64,000 nucleotides of DNA, from the NCBI GenBank assembly GCA_048262655.1, contig JBLXEY010000001.1:744001-808000 (forward strand), given 5' to 3'. The translations under genes were made by a program, and so were the position numbers. Below, piece by piece: positions 52,877 through 62,535 of this stretch (within the stretch, counting starts at the first letter, position 1; every line of letters starts with the position of its first letter). Origin of the DNA: JABMNT01 sp048262655 (lineage in GTDB: Bacteria > Pseudomonadota > Alphaproteobacteria > Rhodospirillales > Casp-alpha2). The notes beneath the pieces are model-generated. The model saw only the letters and a program-made list of their open reading frames with translations. It was not told where the DNA came from and did not search any database.

Positions 52877-55441
52877 TTAAGCGCTGAGTTGACGAACAAT
52901 CTGGCCACGGCCTTTGGGCACGGCCCCAAGGGCGCCAACGACGGCCGCCGACAAAGCGGCAACCAAGCCAAGTGCTGGCGGCAATGCCAGGGCCAGCAGT
53001 CCAGGAGTCCAGGCCACACGAAGCGCTTGCTCGACGGCCCAATATCCACCTACCCAGCCCGCAGCTCCGCCTAAAACGGCGGCAATCGTACCTATACTGA
53101 TTGCCTCCAACAACCGCGCGAGCGCGATCTCGGTCCGGGACGCGCCAATCAGCGTGAAGGCGAGCGCTTCCCGGCGACGGGCATCAACTTCTGCCGCAAT
53201 CACGGCAGCCAATGATAATCCGCCCGCGACGAGCAAAGTCAGCGCAACCAATAACGATGCCATAACGGCCCCTTCGATGACCTCCGTCACCTGTGCAATT
53301 AAAGTCCGGATATCGATACTGGTGATGTTTGGATAAGTCTTCGCCATATCATTGATATAGTTGTCGACTGCCGCATCACTATCCCCCTGAAGGCTGACGA
53401 TCCATGATTGTGGCGCATTTCGAAACGGTTCTGGTGAAGCCATTAATAGATACTCAGGCCGAAAAGTCCGATGGTATTCCTTGCGAATGTTAACGACCTT
53501 GGAGGTAAATGAGCGCCCCGATACGCTATAAGTCAGTTCATCGCCCGGCTTTAAATTAAAAGCTTCCTGCAAGTCTTCTTCTGGAGAAACAACGGGGGGG
53601 CCGTCATAATCTGGCGCCCACCAATCACCAGCAAGCAATTCAGCTCCCGTTGGTTCCGCCGTCCAGGAGAAACTCCGGTCGCCTTCTATCACCCAGGATT
53701 TATCATCGCGAAGCAAAGCATCTTCCGCGGGGACTCCGTTAACGGCGGTTAACGTCATTCGCATAAAGGGGTTGGCTTGCAAACCGCCCAAAGAAGGATT
53801 AGCGGCAACCCGTCTCTTCACATCTTCAACCTGGTTCGGCTGGACATCGATAAGCACCAGATCTGGGATGATAACGGGCAACTCGGCGCGCATCCCTTGT
53901 TCCAGAGAATTTTGGGTCGCGACAATGGCAGTAATACCAGCGATGCCAATCCCAATGGCGACAGCACGCATGGCGACAGCATTTGCATTAACCAAACCTT
54001 GACGCGCTACAACTGCAATAAAGCCACGCGGCTTGAGCGATCCAGCAAGTCGAGCCAACGCCCACCCGCCGCCACTAAGGACAAGCGCGATAACACTGAG
54101 TCCGCCCGCTGCGATCCCGGCCAGCCTGGGGATCGGCAAACTCAACGTCGCGCCAATCATCGCCAGCCCGATTAAGGCAATCCCGAACATGAACTGACGC
54201 CTATCCGGTTGCAAATCGGCCTCGCCACTTCGCATGGCAGCCCCTGGTGACAAACGGTTTATACCCGACAGGGACAAGATACTGGTGCCGGCAATTCCTA
54301 GGGCCAGAATCCACGCAACCTGCAAGGTCGGCTCAATCAAACTAAAAGGCGACCAGATCAAGTGAAGTTGCGCCGCAACGATTTGCATAAGAGGCGTTGT
54401 CCCCAGAGCGGCAAGGCCAAGACCAAGTATAACTCCGACCAGGCTTGCAATGGCGATAATCGCGATATGGAGGCTACCGACGGCAGCGGGCGTTGCACCG
54501 GACAAGCGATAAAGGGCTATGGTTCGCACGCGACGCGACACCCAGGCTTTCGCAGAAGCCCAGGCCCCGGCCAATCCGATAACCAAGGCCACAATACCGG
54601 CCATACCCAGGAACGTTGTCGTGCGCTCAACCGTCCGGCGCACCCGGTCTCCTGCGTCACGTGGTGTCTCCAGCTCCCATCCTGTTTCCGGTCTCAGAGC
54701 CGCTACAGCATCGATAGCACTCTGAGCATCCTGGTCTGACGCAAAGGTTAATCGATAGCGAAAATCGACGATCGACCCACGCTGGATCAGGCCAGTTTCC
54801 ATCAAGGTATCCAGATGCATCATAACGCGAGGACCAACCATAAAACGCCCCGCGGACAAGCGGTCGGGCTCTATCACTACGGCATCGGAAATCACGAAGT
54901 CCTGTGCGCCCAATCGGATCACATCACCAACTTTCGCTTGCGCACGACGCAAGAGACTGGCCTCAACTATGACAGCCGGACGCCCCTCGCGCATCTGCAG
55001 TGCTTTTCTGATGTCCTGACCGCTAACGAGTCTGACAGCCCCATTTAGAGGGTAGGCGCTATCAACACCTTTGACTTCAACGGGAAAGCGCGTGTCTTTT
55101 AAAACAGCAGAACTGCGTAACTCAGCAACCCGCGACACCTGGCCGATGCTGGCCAAACTGGTGACAACAGCATCACCAAGCGGCACGTTAACAACCGTCA
55201 CCGCCACATCACCACCGAGCAACGTCGTCCCGCTGTCGGATAAGGATCGGGACAGGCTTTCCCCCATCATCCAGACGGCTCCCATCATCACCGTCGCAAT
55301 GGTCACGCAAGCAATAAAAAGCTTGAGCCCATAAATACCGGCTGCCAATTCGGCTGCCAGCAAGCCACGTAAAATACGGGCACGGACCGTTAAGGGTAAA
55401 TCGCTGTTTAGATTATTCTGCACAGAAAGCTCAGGCCCCAA
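52877..55441 (-). CDS. FtsX-type ABC transporter permease (YbbP-like)
   Basis: 854 residues with an N-terminal membrane anchor near 38-58, a large periplasmic domain, and eight to ten membrane segments in two FtsX/MacB-type domains, the last ending near residue 845. Such proteins work as permease partners of LolD/YbbA-type ATPases in envelope lipid or lipoprotein handling, or in peptide export. The frame opens with TTG at 55441, overlapping the ATPase stop by 11 bases, or GTG at 55423; both are plausible. It is the partner of the ATPase at 55431. Confidence 0.85.
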   Translation of the reverse strand: MGPELSVQNNLNSDLPLTVRARILRGLLAAELAAGIYGLKLFIACVTIATVMMGAVWMMGESLSRSLSDSGTTLLGGDVAVTVVNVPLGDAVVTSLASIGQVSRVAELRSSAVLKDTRFPVEVKGVDSAYPLNGAVRLVSGQDIRKALQMREGRPAVIVEASLLRRAQAKVGDVIRLGAQDFVISDAVVIEPDRLSAGRFMVGPRVMMHLDTLMETGLIQRGSIVDFRYRLTFASDQDAQSAIDAVAALRPETGWELETPRDAGDRVRRTVERTTTFLGMAGIVALVIGLAGAWASAKAWVSRRVRTIALYRLSGATPAAVGSLHIAIIAIASLVGVILGLGLAALGTTPLMQIVAAQLHLIWSPFSLIEPTLQVAWILALGIAGTSILSLSGINRLSPGAAMRSGEADLQPDRRQFMFGIALIGLAMIGATLSLPIPRLAGIAAGGLSVIALVLSGGGWALARLAGSLKPRGFIAVVARQGLVNANAVAMRAVAIGIGIAGITAIVATQNSLEQGMRAELPVIIPDLVLIDVQPNQVEDVKRRVAANPSLGGLQANPFMRMTLTAVNGVPAEDALLRDDKSWVIEGDRSFSWTAEPTGAELLAGDWWAPDYDGPPVVSPEEDLQEAFNLKPGDELTYSVSGRSFTSKVVNIRKEYHRTFRPEYLLMASPEPFRNAPQSWIVSLQGDSDAAVDNYINDMAKTYPNITSIDIRTLIAQVTEVIEGAVMASLLVALTLLVAGGLSLAAVIAAEVDARRREALAFTLIGASRTEIALARLLEAISIGTIAAVLGGAAGWVGGYWAVEQALRVAWTPGLLALALPPALGLVAALSAAVVGALGAVPKGRGQIVRQLSA

Positions 55442-56105
55442 TCACGCCAGCATCAATGGCAATGGTGCGATCGCACTTTGCCGCCATATCGGGGTCATGT
55501 GTAACCATCATCATTGCAGCACCGGTTTCGCGGACCAGTTTAAACATCGTCTCCGCAACGTCCGAGCCTGTTTCCTGATCCAGATTTCCAGTTGGCTCAT
55601 CAGCCAGAATTAAACGTGGCTGGGCTACAAAAGCGCGAGCGATGGCGACTCGCTGTTGCTCACCTCCCGACAGAGCGGAAGGTCGATGTGTTACCCGATG
55701 GCCCAAGCCGACGCGCTCCAGCATCTTCCGGGCACTATCTGTCGCTGCATCATCGCCAGCAAGCATCAGCGGCAAGGCCGCATTCTGGAGTGCTGTCATC
55801 GCAGGCACCAAATGATAAGACTGAAAAACGATCCCGATATCACGGCGGCGCAACGCCGTGCGTTCGCTCTCGTCCGCCTGCACAAGGTCACTCCCCAATA
55901 CATTGACAGTGCCCCCGGAGGCCCGTTCAAGCCCGCCAATAATGGCAATGAGTGAAGACTTGCCTGATCCTGACGGGCCGGTCACGGCGACGATTTCTCC
56001 CGGATTGACAGCAAGATCAATGCCGCGAAGGACAGGGATATCGCCCTCGGGCGTCGGATAAGACAAGATAACATCGTGCAAAGAAATGGTGTGATCTAAA
56101 GACAC
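55431..56105 (-). CDS. ABC transporter ATPase (LolD/YbbA type)
   Basis: 224 residues. Walker A GPSGSGKSS near 41-49, signature LSGGEQQRVAIARA near 145, and Walker B LILADEPTGNLD near 165 are complete. The DEPTGNLD form is typical of the LolD/MacB/YbbA group. It is coupled to the long FtsX-type permease downstream on the same strand, making a two-gene envelope transporter. Confidence 0.92.
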   Translation of the reverse strand: MSLDHTISLHDVILSYPTPEGDIPVLRGIDLAVNPGEIVAVTGPSGSGKSSLIAIIGGLERASGGTVNVLGSDLVQADESERTALRRRDIGIVFQSYHLVPAMTALQNAALPLMLAGDDAATDSARKMLERVGLGHRVTHRPSALSGGEQQRVAIARAFVAQPRLILADEPTGNLDQETGSDVAETMFKLVRETGAAMMMVTHDPDMAAKCDRTIAIDAGVIGA

Positions 56106-56300
56106 AACGTCTCCCCCGGTTACCTGCGGTCATAATTGACCGCTTCTAAAGCAGAGATAGGAGGCAACAATTGATTTTTCAATATCGCGCGGCGTCTTAA
56201 GACGCCAATGAGCAGATGATCGTGACAAAATTCTGGCCGCAAGCGGTTTGTCTCAGGCAAATCATCGGAATATGACAGCCTGATTAATCCCAATCAGAAC

Positions 56301-57044
56301 TCAGTCGCGCTTTCGGAATAAATCACCCAACCAAAAGGCTTGGGCACCGATGGCACCAAACGGCAGCAATACCCAGACCACATCGAAGCCGGACAGGATC
56401 AAAATGATAAAACAAAACTCGGCCCGGCTCAGGGTATGGAAAATATAAAAGAGCTTCTGACCAAGGGTTTTTTCGCCTTCTGGCTCCTCTGCGCTAACCG
56501 GGTTTTCCTGTAGTTCTTGTGCAGCTGCTTTTTCGGCGGCTTTACGCGCCTGAATGAAGGGGTTGGCTCGAAACAGGTCGACGATATAATCAACCGTCGA
56601 TCCTCCAGCCGCGATCAATCCCAGCCACAGCCACCAGATGTTCCCATCCGCGATCCAGGCCCCATAACCAAGCCCGGCAAAAATCGCCGTATCGACCAGC
56701 CAGTCAACGAAATCATCAAATGCGGCACCATAGGGCGAACTTTGGTTTTTCAAACGCGCGATCACCCCGTCGCAATAATCCAGGGCGTAACTCAGGACTA
56801 GCAGCAGCGCCCCGTAGATATTCCAGATCAATTCGCCATAAGTAAAAAACCAACAGCCGGTTAAACCGACGAGCATGGAAATAAAGGTTACCTGATTGGC
56901 CGAAACGGGCAAGCGAATCACGATCAGGGACAACAGATACCCCAACTGACGCGCAATCGGAAAAAAACCCTCCGGTCGAATAATTGCCGGGCCCGCGTTC
57001 CCCGGTTTCCCAGCATCTAGGTTAACTTGAATGGATAGTGACAT
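56301..57044 (-). CDS. CDP-alcohol phosphatidyltransferase family protein
   Basis: 247 residues. The signature DYCDGVIARL, with a Gly eight residues after AR and Asp residues spaced as in the family, runs from about residue 92 to 115. It has five to six membrane segments and a short Glu/Ala-rich loop near 175-195. It transfers a phosphoalcohol group onto a lipid or inositol-like acceptor in the inner membrane; the exact product is unknown. It lies alone between the ABC pair and the lipoprotein gene, and a second family member is at 63351. Confidence 0.87.
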   Translation of the reverse strand: MSLSIQVNLDAGKPGNAGPAIIRPEGFFPIARQLGYLLSLIVIRLPVSANQVTFISMLVGLTGCWFFTYGELIWNIYGALLLVLSYALDYCDGVIARLKNQSSPYGAAFDDFVDWLVDTAIFAGLGYGAWIADGNIWWLWLGLIAAGGSTVDYIVDLFRANPFIQARKAAEKAAAQELQENPVSAEEPEGEKTLGQKLFYIFHTLSRAEFCFIILILSGFDVVWVLLPFGAIGAQAFWLGDLFRKRD

Positions 57045-57125
57045 ACGGTTTTCGCCTTCTATAAGCGGGGAACCTTAAGGGCAGTTAATTCCAAATTCAA
57101 CGTAAAGGAACGCAATCTTCCGGTT

Positions 57126-57647
57126 TTATTTTCCCATGACCAGTTCGAATATTTCCTGTTCATCCAAGATAATCTCTCCGGGCACCCATTGCATAACTTC
57201 ATTTTCCGGGGCTTCTAGATTGAAAACACTATCCCCACAAAAAACCTTGTGTGGCACGCTAGTTTTTAAATAAGCATTTCCGAATACATACTTGTCTCTG
57301 GCGTCGTCGCCTTCGCCCAAAGTAAACAGGGTCGAAAGCGTGAGTTGATACCAATCACTAAAATCTAGATTGGCGTTTTCCCTAATCCGAGCAATATTAA
57401 ATTTATTCACTAAAGGCTTATCCGCCGTGCCTTTTATTCCGACAAGGCACTTCCTAGGGATAAGATGAACTGCCAATCTAGCAATAAATTCTTTTTTGCT
57501 TTTGTATTCTGATAAAATGGGGGCACGGGGCTCCAAGCCAATGGCATATGGATATGTCGTAGTCTGGCACCCTGCAACAGCTAAACTTGTGGCAATTAGA
57601 ACCCAGAAACACCTACGTTTTGGCGTAGACTTCGCTTCAATACCCAT
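57126..57647 (-). CDS. Putative small lipoprotein
   Basis: About 173 residues from the ATG at 57647, which begins MGIEAKSTPKRRCFW and then a hydrophobic stretch with the lipobox AVAGC. This fits a type II signal peptide and lipidation of the Cys. The frame runs back to a GTG at 57716, but that would overlap the Sel1-repeat gene by 22 bases. I recognise no domain in the mature part. It follows the Sel1-repeat gene on the same strand and could act with it at the envelope. Confidence 0.6.
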   Translation of the reverse strand: MGIEAKSTPKRRCFWVLIATSLAVAGCQTTTYPYAIGLEPRAPILSEYKSKKEFIARLAVHLIPRKCLVGIKGTADKPLVNKFNIARIRENANLDFSDWYQLTLSTLFTLGEGDDARDKYVFGNAYLKTSVPHKVFCGDSVFNLEAPENEVMQWVPGEIILDEQEIFELVMGK

Positions 57648-57694
57648 ACTCTTGTTCTGAAAATGTTTAAGCATACTAAACAGGTGCCGTAGCT

Positions 57695-58615
57695 TTATTC
57701 GCTTATTTTCTTCCACGAGTCTGCCAGTTGTTGTGCTTTTTCCAGCTGATCCCTGGTGTAATCAAAAGCCCGAACTTTTCTCGCGTTTTCGCCAGAAGCG
57801 AGATCTTGGTTTGCTGATAAAACAAACCACTTCATTGCTTCGATTTTGTTTGTTTCCACACCAATCCCTTCAGCAAGCATCAATCCTGTAGCCAATTGTG
57901 CCCAAGGGTCGCCATATTCAGCTCCCTTCAAAAACCATTTGAATGCAACGGAATTATCCGCTTGAGGACTTGAAAATTCGGCTAGTTCCGAGTCGAGCGA
58001 ATAGGTCTGGTCCTGCCCGTCCTGACCAAGGCCCACGCGGCTATACAAGTAGTAACCCCGCGCAAAAACATCGGTATTCGAATAATAGGAGCCAAGATTT
58101 ACATGGGCAGCACCATGACCTAAAGATGCCGCCCGCTTCCACCACTTAATAGCTTCATCTTCTTCGCGTACACCCGTTATCCCAAAAAACTTAAGGTTCC
58201 CTAGCTGAAACTGTGCCCCGCTATGATCGTGATTGGCAGCTCGTGCAAAGTAAGTTTCCGCAGCCAAAAAGTTTTGCGCTACACCCCAGTTAAACAAATA
58301 CATCAGGCCCAATTGGTACATTGCACCCGCGTGCCCTTGCCGTTCAGCTTTTTCGAGAGATTTTCGGCCTTCTATGGTTGCCAGCGGGATGCCGATCCCA
58401 TAATAAGACATTACCCCCAACTTATACTGAGCTTCCGCATCGCCTTGGTCCGCAAGCCGTTGAATTTCCGATATTTGAGATTCTTGCTTCTGCGGTTCAA
58501 TAGAAATCCCTCGATTTACCGCAAGGGAACTGTCGACCGGGTACCAAGTCTTGGCCGAGACGCATGACGCGACCAAAGCAGCCAAAAAGGTTGTTTTTAC
58601 GATACTGAGCTGCAA
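57695..58615 (-). CDS. Sel1-repeat (TPR-like) protein
   Basis: 306 residues. The N-terminus has a signal peptide with LVASC, possibly a lipobox, near residue 18. At least five Sel1 repeats follow, for example EAQYKLGVMSYYGIG, GAMYQLGLMYLF, GAQFQLGNLKFFG, HVNLGSYYS and AQLATGLMLAEGIG. Such repeats mediate protein contacts in the periplasm or outer membrane. It is paired with the lipoprotein gene downstream. Function unknown. Confidence 0.8.
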   Translation of the reverse strand: MQLSIVKTTFLAALVASCVSAKTWYPVDSSLAVNRGISIEPQKQESQISEIQRLADQGDAEAQYKLGVMSYYGIGIPLATIEGRKSLEKAERQGHAGAMYQLGLMYLFNWGVAQNFLAAETYFARAANHDHSGAQFQLGNLKFFGITGVREEDEAIKWWKRAASLGHGAAHVNLGSYYSNTDVFARGYYLYSRVGLGQDGQDQTYSLDSELAEFSSPQADNSVAFKWFLKGAEYGDPWAQLATGLMLAEGIGVETNKIEAMKWFVLSANQDLASGENARKVRAFDYTRDQLEKAQQLADSWKKISE

Positions 58616-58901
58616 GTCAAAACTCCTGAATGATGGGGAAAGTTTGGGCTGGGCTCACCCTACAGAAGCTCCATCTTGATTGCAAAATATTATATACTTT
58701 CAACTCTAAAATGGAATCGTCTAGTATCATTGCGTCAGTTCCAGCGCGTTACCTTCTGACTCTTTGACTTGATATCGCATTCACGCTTAGGTCGCCAAAA
58801 GCATTCAGCCCCCACTCCCTGTTTGTATCCAGCTCCCCCTAATGTTAGGTTCGCCGCCGATTTGGCGCGGCGGGTGCGGCCTCGCATTTTAAGGAAAACC
58901 A

Positions 58902-59900
58902 GTGGCGAAACTGATATCGTATATAGGCCTTTTCATAGGGCTGGCCGTAATGACCGGTCTGATTGCTTGGCAAGGACTGGGCGAAGTCTCAGACCTTATT
59001 CTGGGGTCCGGTTGGCCCATATTGCTGGTGCCCCTGGCCTGGGGCCCCACGGTCTTTCTGGGCACGCTCAGTTGGCAGTTACTCTTCGATCCGGAGAGAG
59101 AACCGCGCTATTGGCAATTGTTCATGGCGCTTTGGATGGGACGATCCATTAACACCTTGCTGCCCGTTGCCAGCATCGGCGGTGAAATCGTCAAAGCACG
59201 TATGTTGATACTATGGGGCTACCCAAAGACAGACGCCAGCGCCTCTGTCGTTGTCGATAAAACGGTGCAGGTCTTTGGCACCATCATTTGGGGGCTGATC
59301 GGCGTTATCCTTCTGGTTCATTACTCCGTTGAACAGGATTTGATCGCGGCAGCTCTTACAGGCTTTGCTGTCTTGGGGGCTGGCGTCGCCGGTTTCGTGA
59401 TGATCCAGAAAGTCGGTATCGCCAGCGCCATGGTGAAGTCTGCCCATAAAGTCACCAAGGCAAATGTTTTCGAAAACATGAAAGAGGGCGCTAATAGGGT
59501 AGATGCCTCAGTGCGCCAAACCTATGGCCGCCCGAAGCGACTAATTTTATCAACCCTTTGGCGCACGGTTACCCTGCTTTTGCAAACGGCGGAGGTTTGG
59601 GCCGCCGCTTATGTGCTTGGACATCCAATAACGATAATGGAGGCGATGTTCCTGAAAAGCATGACGTCTACACTCAGCGACGTCGCCTTTATTATCCCCA
59701 ACGCCTATGGCATTCAGGAAGGCGCCTTTGTTGTGTTGGGCGCTATGATCGGATTACCGCCCGATTTAATGCTTGCCGTTTCCCTATCCATCCGCATTCG
59801 GGAACTGATTGTCGATGTACCGGGGTTGGCGATCTGGCAACATGCGGAAGGCAAACACTTCTTTGCCAAACGAAAAGCCACGAAGGCGGAGAATTCCTGA
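58902..59900 (+). CDS. hpnL: Hopanoid-associated flippase-like membrane protein HpnL
   Basis: 332 residues from the GTG at 58902, with TTAAGGA upstream. Seven or eight membrane segments of the lysylphosphatidylglycerol-synthase transmembrane-domain family, and conserved LPVASIGGEIVKARML and IPNAYGIQEGAFVVLG motifs. In hopanoid clusters this family is named HpnL and is thought to handle lipid flipping. It leads the hpnL-hpnI-hpnJ-hpnK run, with its stop directly next to the hpnI ATG. Confidence 0.85.
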   Translation: MAKLISYIGLFIGLAVMTGLIAWQGLGEVSDLILGSGWPILLVPLAWGPTVFLGTLSWQLLFDPEREPRYWQLFMALWMGRSINTLLPVASIGGEIVKARMLILWGYPKTDASASVVVDKTVQVFGTIIWGLIGVILLVHYSVEQDLIAAALTGFAVLGAGVAGFVMIQKVGIASAMVKSAHKVTKANVFENMKEGANRVDASVRQTYGRPKRLILSTLWRTVTLLLQTAEVWAAAYVLGHPITIMEAMFLKSMTSTLSDVAFIIPNAYGIQEGAFVVLGAMIGLPPDLMLAVSLSIRIRELIVDVPGLAIWQHAEGKHFFAKRKATKAENS

Positions 59901-61067
59901 ATGCAGATCGCCGCATACGCTTCAGCCGTCTTATGTGCGGCCTCCGTTGGATACCTGCTGGTTGCCTGCTATTGTGTTCTTAGATTCAGATCCTTGTTGC
60001 GAGCGCCGCTGAAACCGCTGACGGAGCATCCCGGTGTCACCCTATATAAACCTCTGCATGGATTGGATTTTGAGCTTGAAGAGAACCTGCGAAGCTTCTT
60101 TCAACAGGATTACCCGCTTCTGCAAATCGTGTTCGGTGTCGCACGCAAAGACGACCCGGCGATCCGCATCGTCCGCAAATTGATAGCGGAATACCCTGAT
60201 GTCGACGCGAACCTTGTCATAAGCAACAAGACAAATGGCGAAAACCCCAAGATCAGCAATCTGATGAATATGGACGTGCAGGCAAAACACGATCTTCTGA
60301 TCATTTCAGATAGCGACATGATTGTGGAGCCCGACTATACACAACGGATTGTGAGCAGCTTTCAAGACGATAACATCGGGTTGGTTACCTGTCTCTACAA
60401 AGGAACGCCGGCCCCCGGGTTGGCATCGCATTTAGGAGCGATGTTTATCAATCAGTGGTTCACACCGTCTGCCTTGATCCCTGCAACGTTTGGTGATGTG
60501 CGAAACTGTTTTGGTGCCACAATGGCAATTCAGCGCCCTTTGCTCAATAAAATTGGCGGATTTGCGGCGCTTGTCGGCAATCTGGCAGATGACTACAGGC
60601 TCGGTCGATTGGTGCTTGATGCGGGATATAAGATTGCCCTGGGGCCTATCGCCATTGAAAACGTTGTTCACGAAGATGGCATCAAATCCTTGATCCTGCA
60701 TGAGCTTCGCTGGGCGCGGACCATTCGCTCTGTGGAACCGCTCGGCTTTCTATCAACTTTCCTGACCGATGCTGTACCATTGGCAATTTTAACCGGATTA
60801 TTGGCAGCAAGTGCTGAATTTAGCCTTGCGGCTGTCATTGCACCTGTCGCCTTCGCTTTTTCTGCCCGAATTCTCTTGCATTACTCGACAAAAAGCACAT
60901 TTTCATCTAAACAACCTCTTTCGTTTTGGATTATTCCAATTCGCGACATACTTTCCTTCTTCGTAAGACTTTTGTGCTATACGGGACAGAAAGTAAGTTG
61001 GCGCAATTCGGAGCTTTCCGTTGATAAAGGGGGTGAAATTGCAAAATCTGACCCCACAGCCCGGTAG
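59901..61067 (+). CDS. hpnI: Hopanoid glycosyltransferase HpnI
   Basis: 388 residues, a family 2 glycosyltransferase with an N-terminal membrane segment and C-terminal membrane helices. DSDMIVEPDY near residue 135 holds the DxD-type metal motif, and DDYRLGR near residue 230 is also present. Established work assigns HpnI to adding N-acetylglucosamine to bacteriohopanetetrol. Context, with hpnJ and hpnK directly downstream, supports the name. Confidence 0.87.
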   Translation: MQIAAYASAVLCAASVGYLLVACYCVLRFRSLLRAPLKPLTEHPGVTLYKPLHGLDFELEENLRSFFQQDYPLLQIVFGVARKDDPAIRIVRKLIAEYPDVDANLVISNKTNGENPKISNLMNMDVQAKHDLLIISDSDMIVEPDYTQRIVSSFQDDNIGLVTCLYKGTPAPGLASHLGAMFINQWFTPSALIPATFGDVRNCFGATMAIQRPLLNKIGGFAALVGNLADDYRLGRLVLDAGYKIALGPIAIENVVHEDGIKSLILHELRWARTIRSVEPLGFLSTFLTDAVPLAILTGLLAASAEFSLAAVIAPVAFAFSARILLHYSTKSTFSSKQPLSFWIIPIRDILSFFVRLLCYTGQKVSWRNSELSVDKGGEIAKSDPTAR

Positions 61068-61076
61068 ATCGTAGAT

Positions 61077-62507
61077 ATGAAAAAAACACTCTTTCTTAGC
61101 CCCCCCTCCTTCGAAGGTTTTGATGGCGGTGCAGGCTCGCGTTATCAGTGCAAACGCGAAGTCACGTCCTATTGGTATCCAACCTGGCTTGCACAATTGG
61201 CAGCCCTGGTTCCTGATAGCACATTGATTGATGGCCCGGCTGGCGGCTATACGCTTGAAGGGTTATTGCCCGAGGCTTCCAAGTACGAGATTTTGATCGT
61301 CTACACGTCAACACCGACCTTTGCCAACGATGTCATGGTGGCGAACGCCATGAAGAAAGAAAATCCTGATTTGTTGATCGGTTTCTGTGGTGCCCATGTG
61401 ATGATCAACTGGGAAAGTTCGATGGCGGCTTCACCACACATTGATTTCGTCTGCGACAAAGAGTTTGATTTCACGATTAAAGAAGTCTGCGAAGGCAAAC
61501 CTCTTGCCGAGGTTAATGGTCTCTATTACCGCGACGGCGACAAGGTCGTTAAATCGGGTGAGCGGGCGATGATTGAAGATATGGACAGCCTGCCTTGGGT
61601 GACGCCAATCTATAAAAAATTCCTGCAACCAAAGAATTACTATAACGGCTACATGCTACATCCTTACATGTCGTTATATACGGGGCGCGGCTGCAAATCG
61701 CGCTGCACCTATTGCCTATGGCCACAAACAATTTCCGGTCATAACTACCGGACCCGCTCGGTGAAGGATATCGCGGCTGAAATCGCTTATGCACAAAAAG
61801 AGTTCCCGGAAGTGAAGGAATTCTTCTTCGACGACGACACATTGACAGACAACATCGAACATGTCGAAGCCCTGGCCGTCGAGTTGGGCAAGCTGGGCGT
61901 CACATGGTCGTGCAATGCGAAAGCCAACGTGCCACGGAAAACGCTGGAAGTTCTGAAAGCCAATGGCCTGCGCTTGTTACTGGTTGGCTATGAATCGGGG
62001 AACCAGAAAATTCTCAACAACATGAAGAAAGGTGTGCGGCTCGATTTTGCGCGTCGCTTCACCAAAGATTGTCACGAGCTTGGCATTCTTATTCATGGCT
62101 GTTTCATCATGGGGCTCCCCGGTGAAACCAAAGAAACCATTAAAGAAACCATGGCCTATGCCAAGGAAATCAATCCCAAGACCATTCAGGTTTCTTTGCC
62201 TGCAACCTATCCCGGAACCTTCCTTTACAAACAGGCCATGGAAAATGGCTGGCTGGAGACAGACGAAGTGACCACCGGTCTGGTTACTGATTCAGGGACA
62301 CAGGAAAGCATCCTCAGCTATCCGCACCTCCACAAGGACGAGATTTTTGAAGCCGTGGAAACCTTCTACAAAGACTTCTATTTCCGGCCGGCCAAGATGG
62401 CGCAGCTGACAGTTGACATGTTCCGTGACTGGGACGTCATGAAGCGCCAGTTGCGCGAAGGGAAAGAGTTCTTCAAGTTTTTGTGGGGTCGCAAGGAAGC
62501 GGCTTAA
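61077..62507 (+). CDS. hpnJ: Hopanoid radical-SAM enzyme HpnJ
   Basis: 476 residues. A B12-binding-like N-terminal half precedes the radical-SAM motif C-x3-C-x2-C at Cys206, Cys210 and Cys213 (GCKSRCTYC). HpnJ contracts the glucosamine ring to make the cyclitol ether head group of hopanoids. It begins nine bases after hpnI, and hpnK follows 28 bases later. Confidence 0.9.
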   Translation: MKKTLFLSPPSFEGFDGGAGSRYQCKREVTSYWYPTWLAQLAALVPDSTLIDGPAGGYTLEGLLPEASKYEILIVYTSTPTFANDVMVANAMKKENPDLLIGFCGAHVMINWESSMAASPHIDFVCDKEFDFTIKEVCEGKPLAEVNGLYYRDGDKVVKSGERAMIEDMDSLPWVTPIYKKFLQPKNYYNGYMLHPYMSLYTGRGCKSRCTYCLWPQTISGHNYRTRSVKDIAAEIAYAQKEFPEVKEFFFDDDTLTDNIEHVEALAVELGKLGVTWSCNAKANVPRKTLEVLKANGLRLLLVGYESGNQKILNNMKKGVRLDFARRFTKDCHELGILIHGCFIMGLPGETKETIKETMAYAKEINPKTIQVSLPATYPGTFLYKQAMENGWLETDEVTTGLVTDSGTQESILSYPHLHKDEIFEAVETFYKDFYFRPAKMAQLTVDMFRDWDVMKRQLREGKEFFKFLWGRKEAA

Positions 62508-62535
62508 AAACAAGCCTCTTGTCGACGGACCGTTT

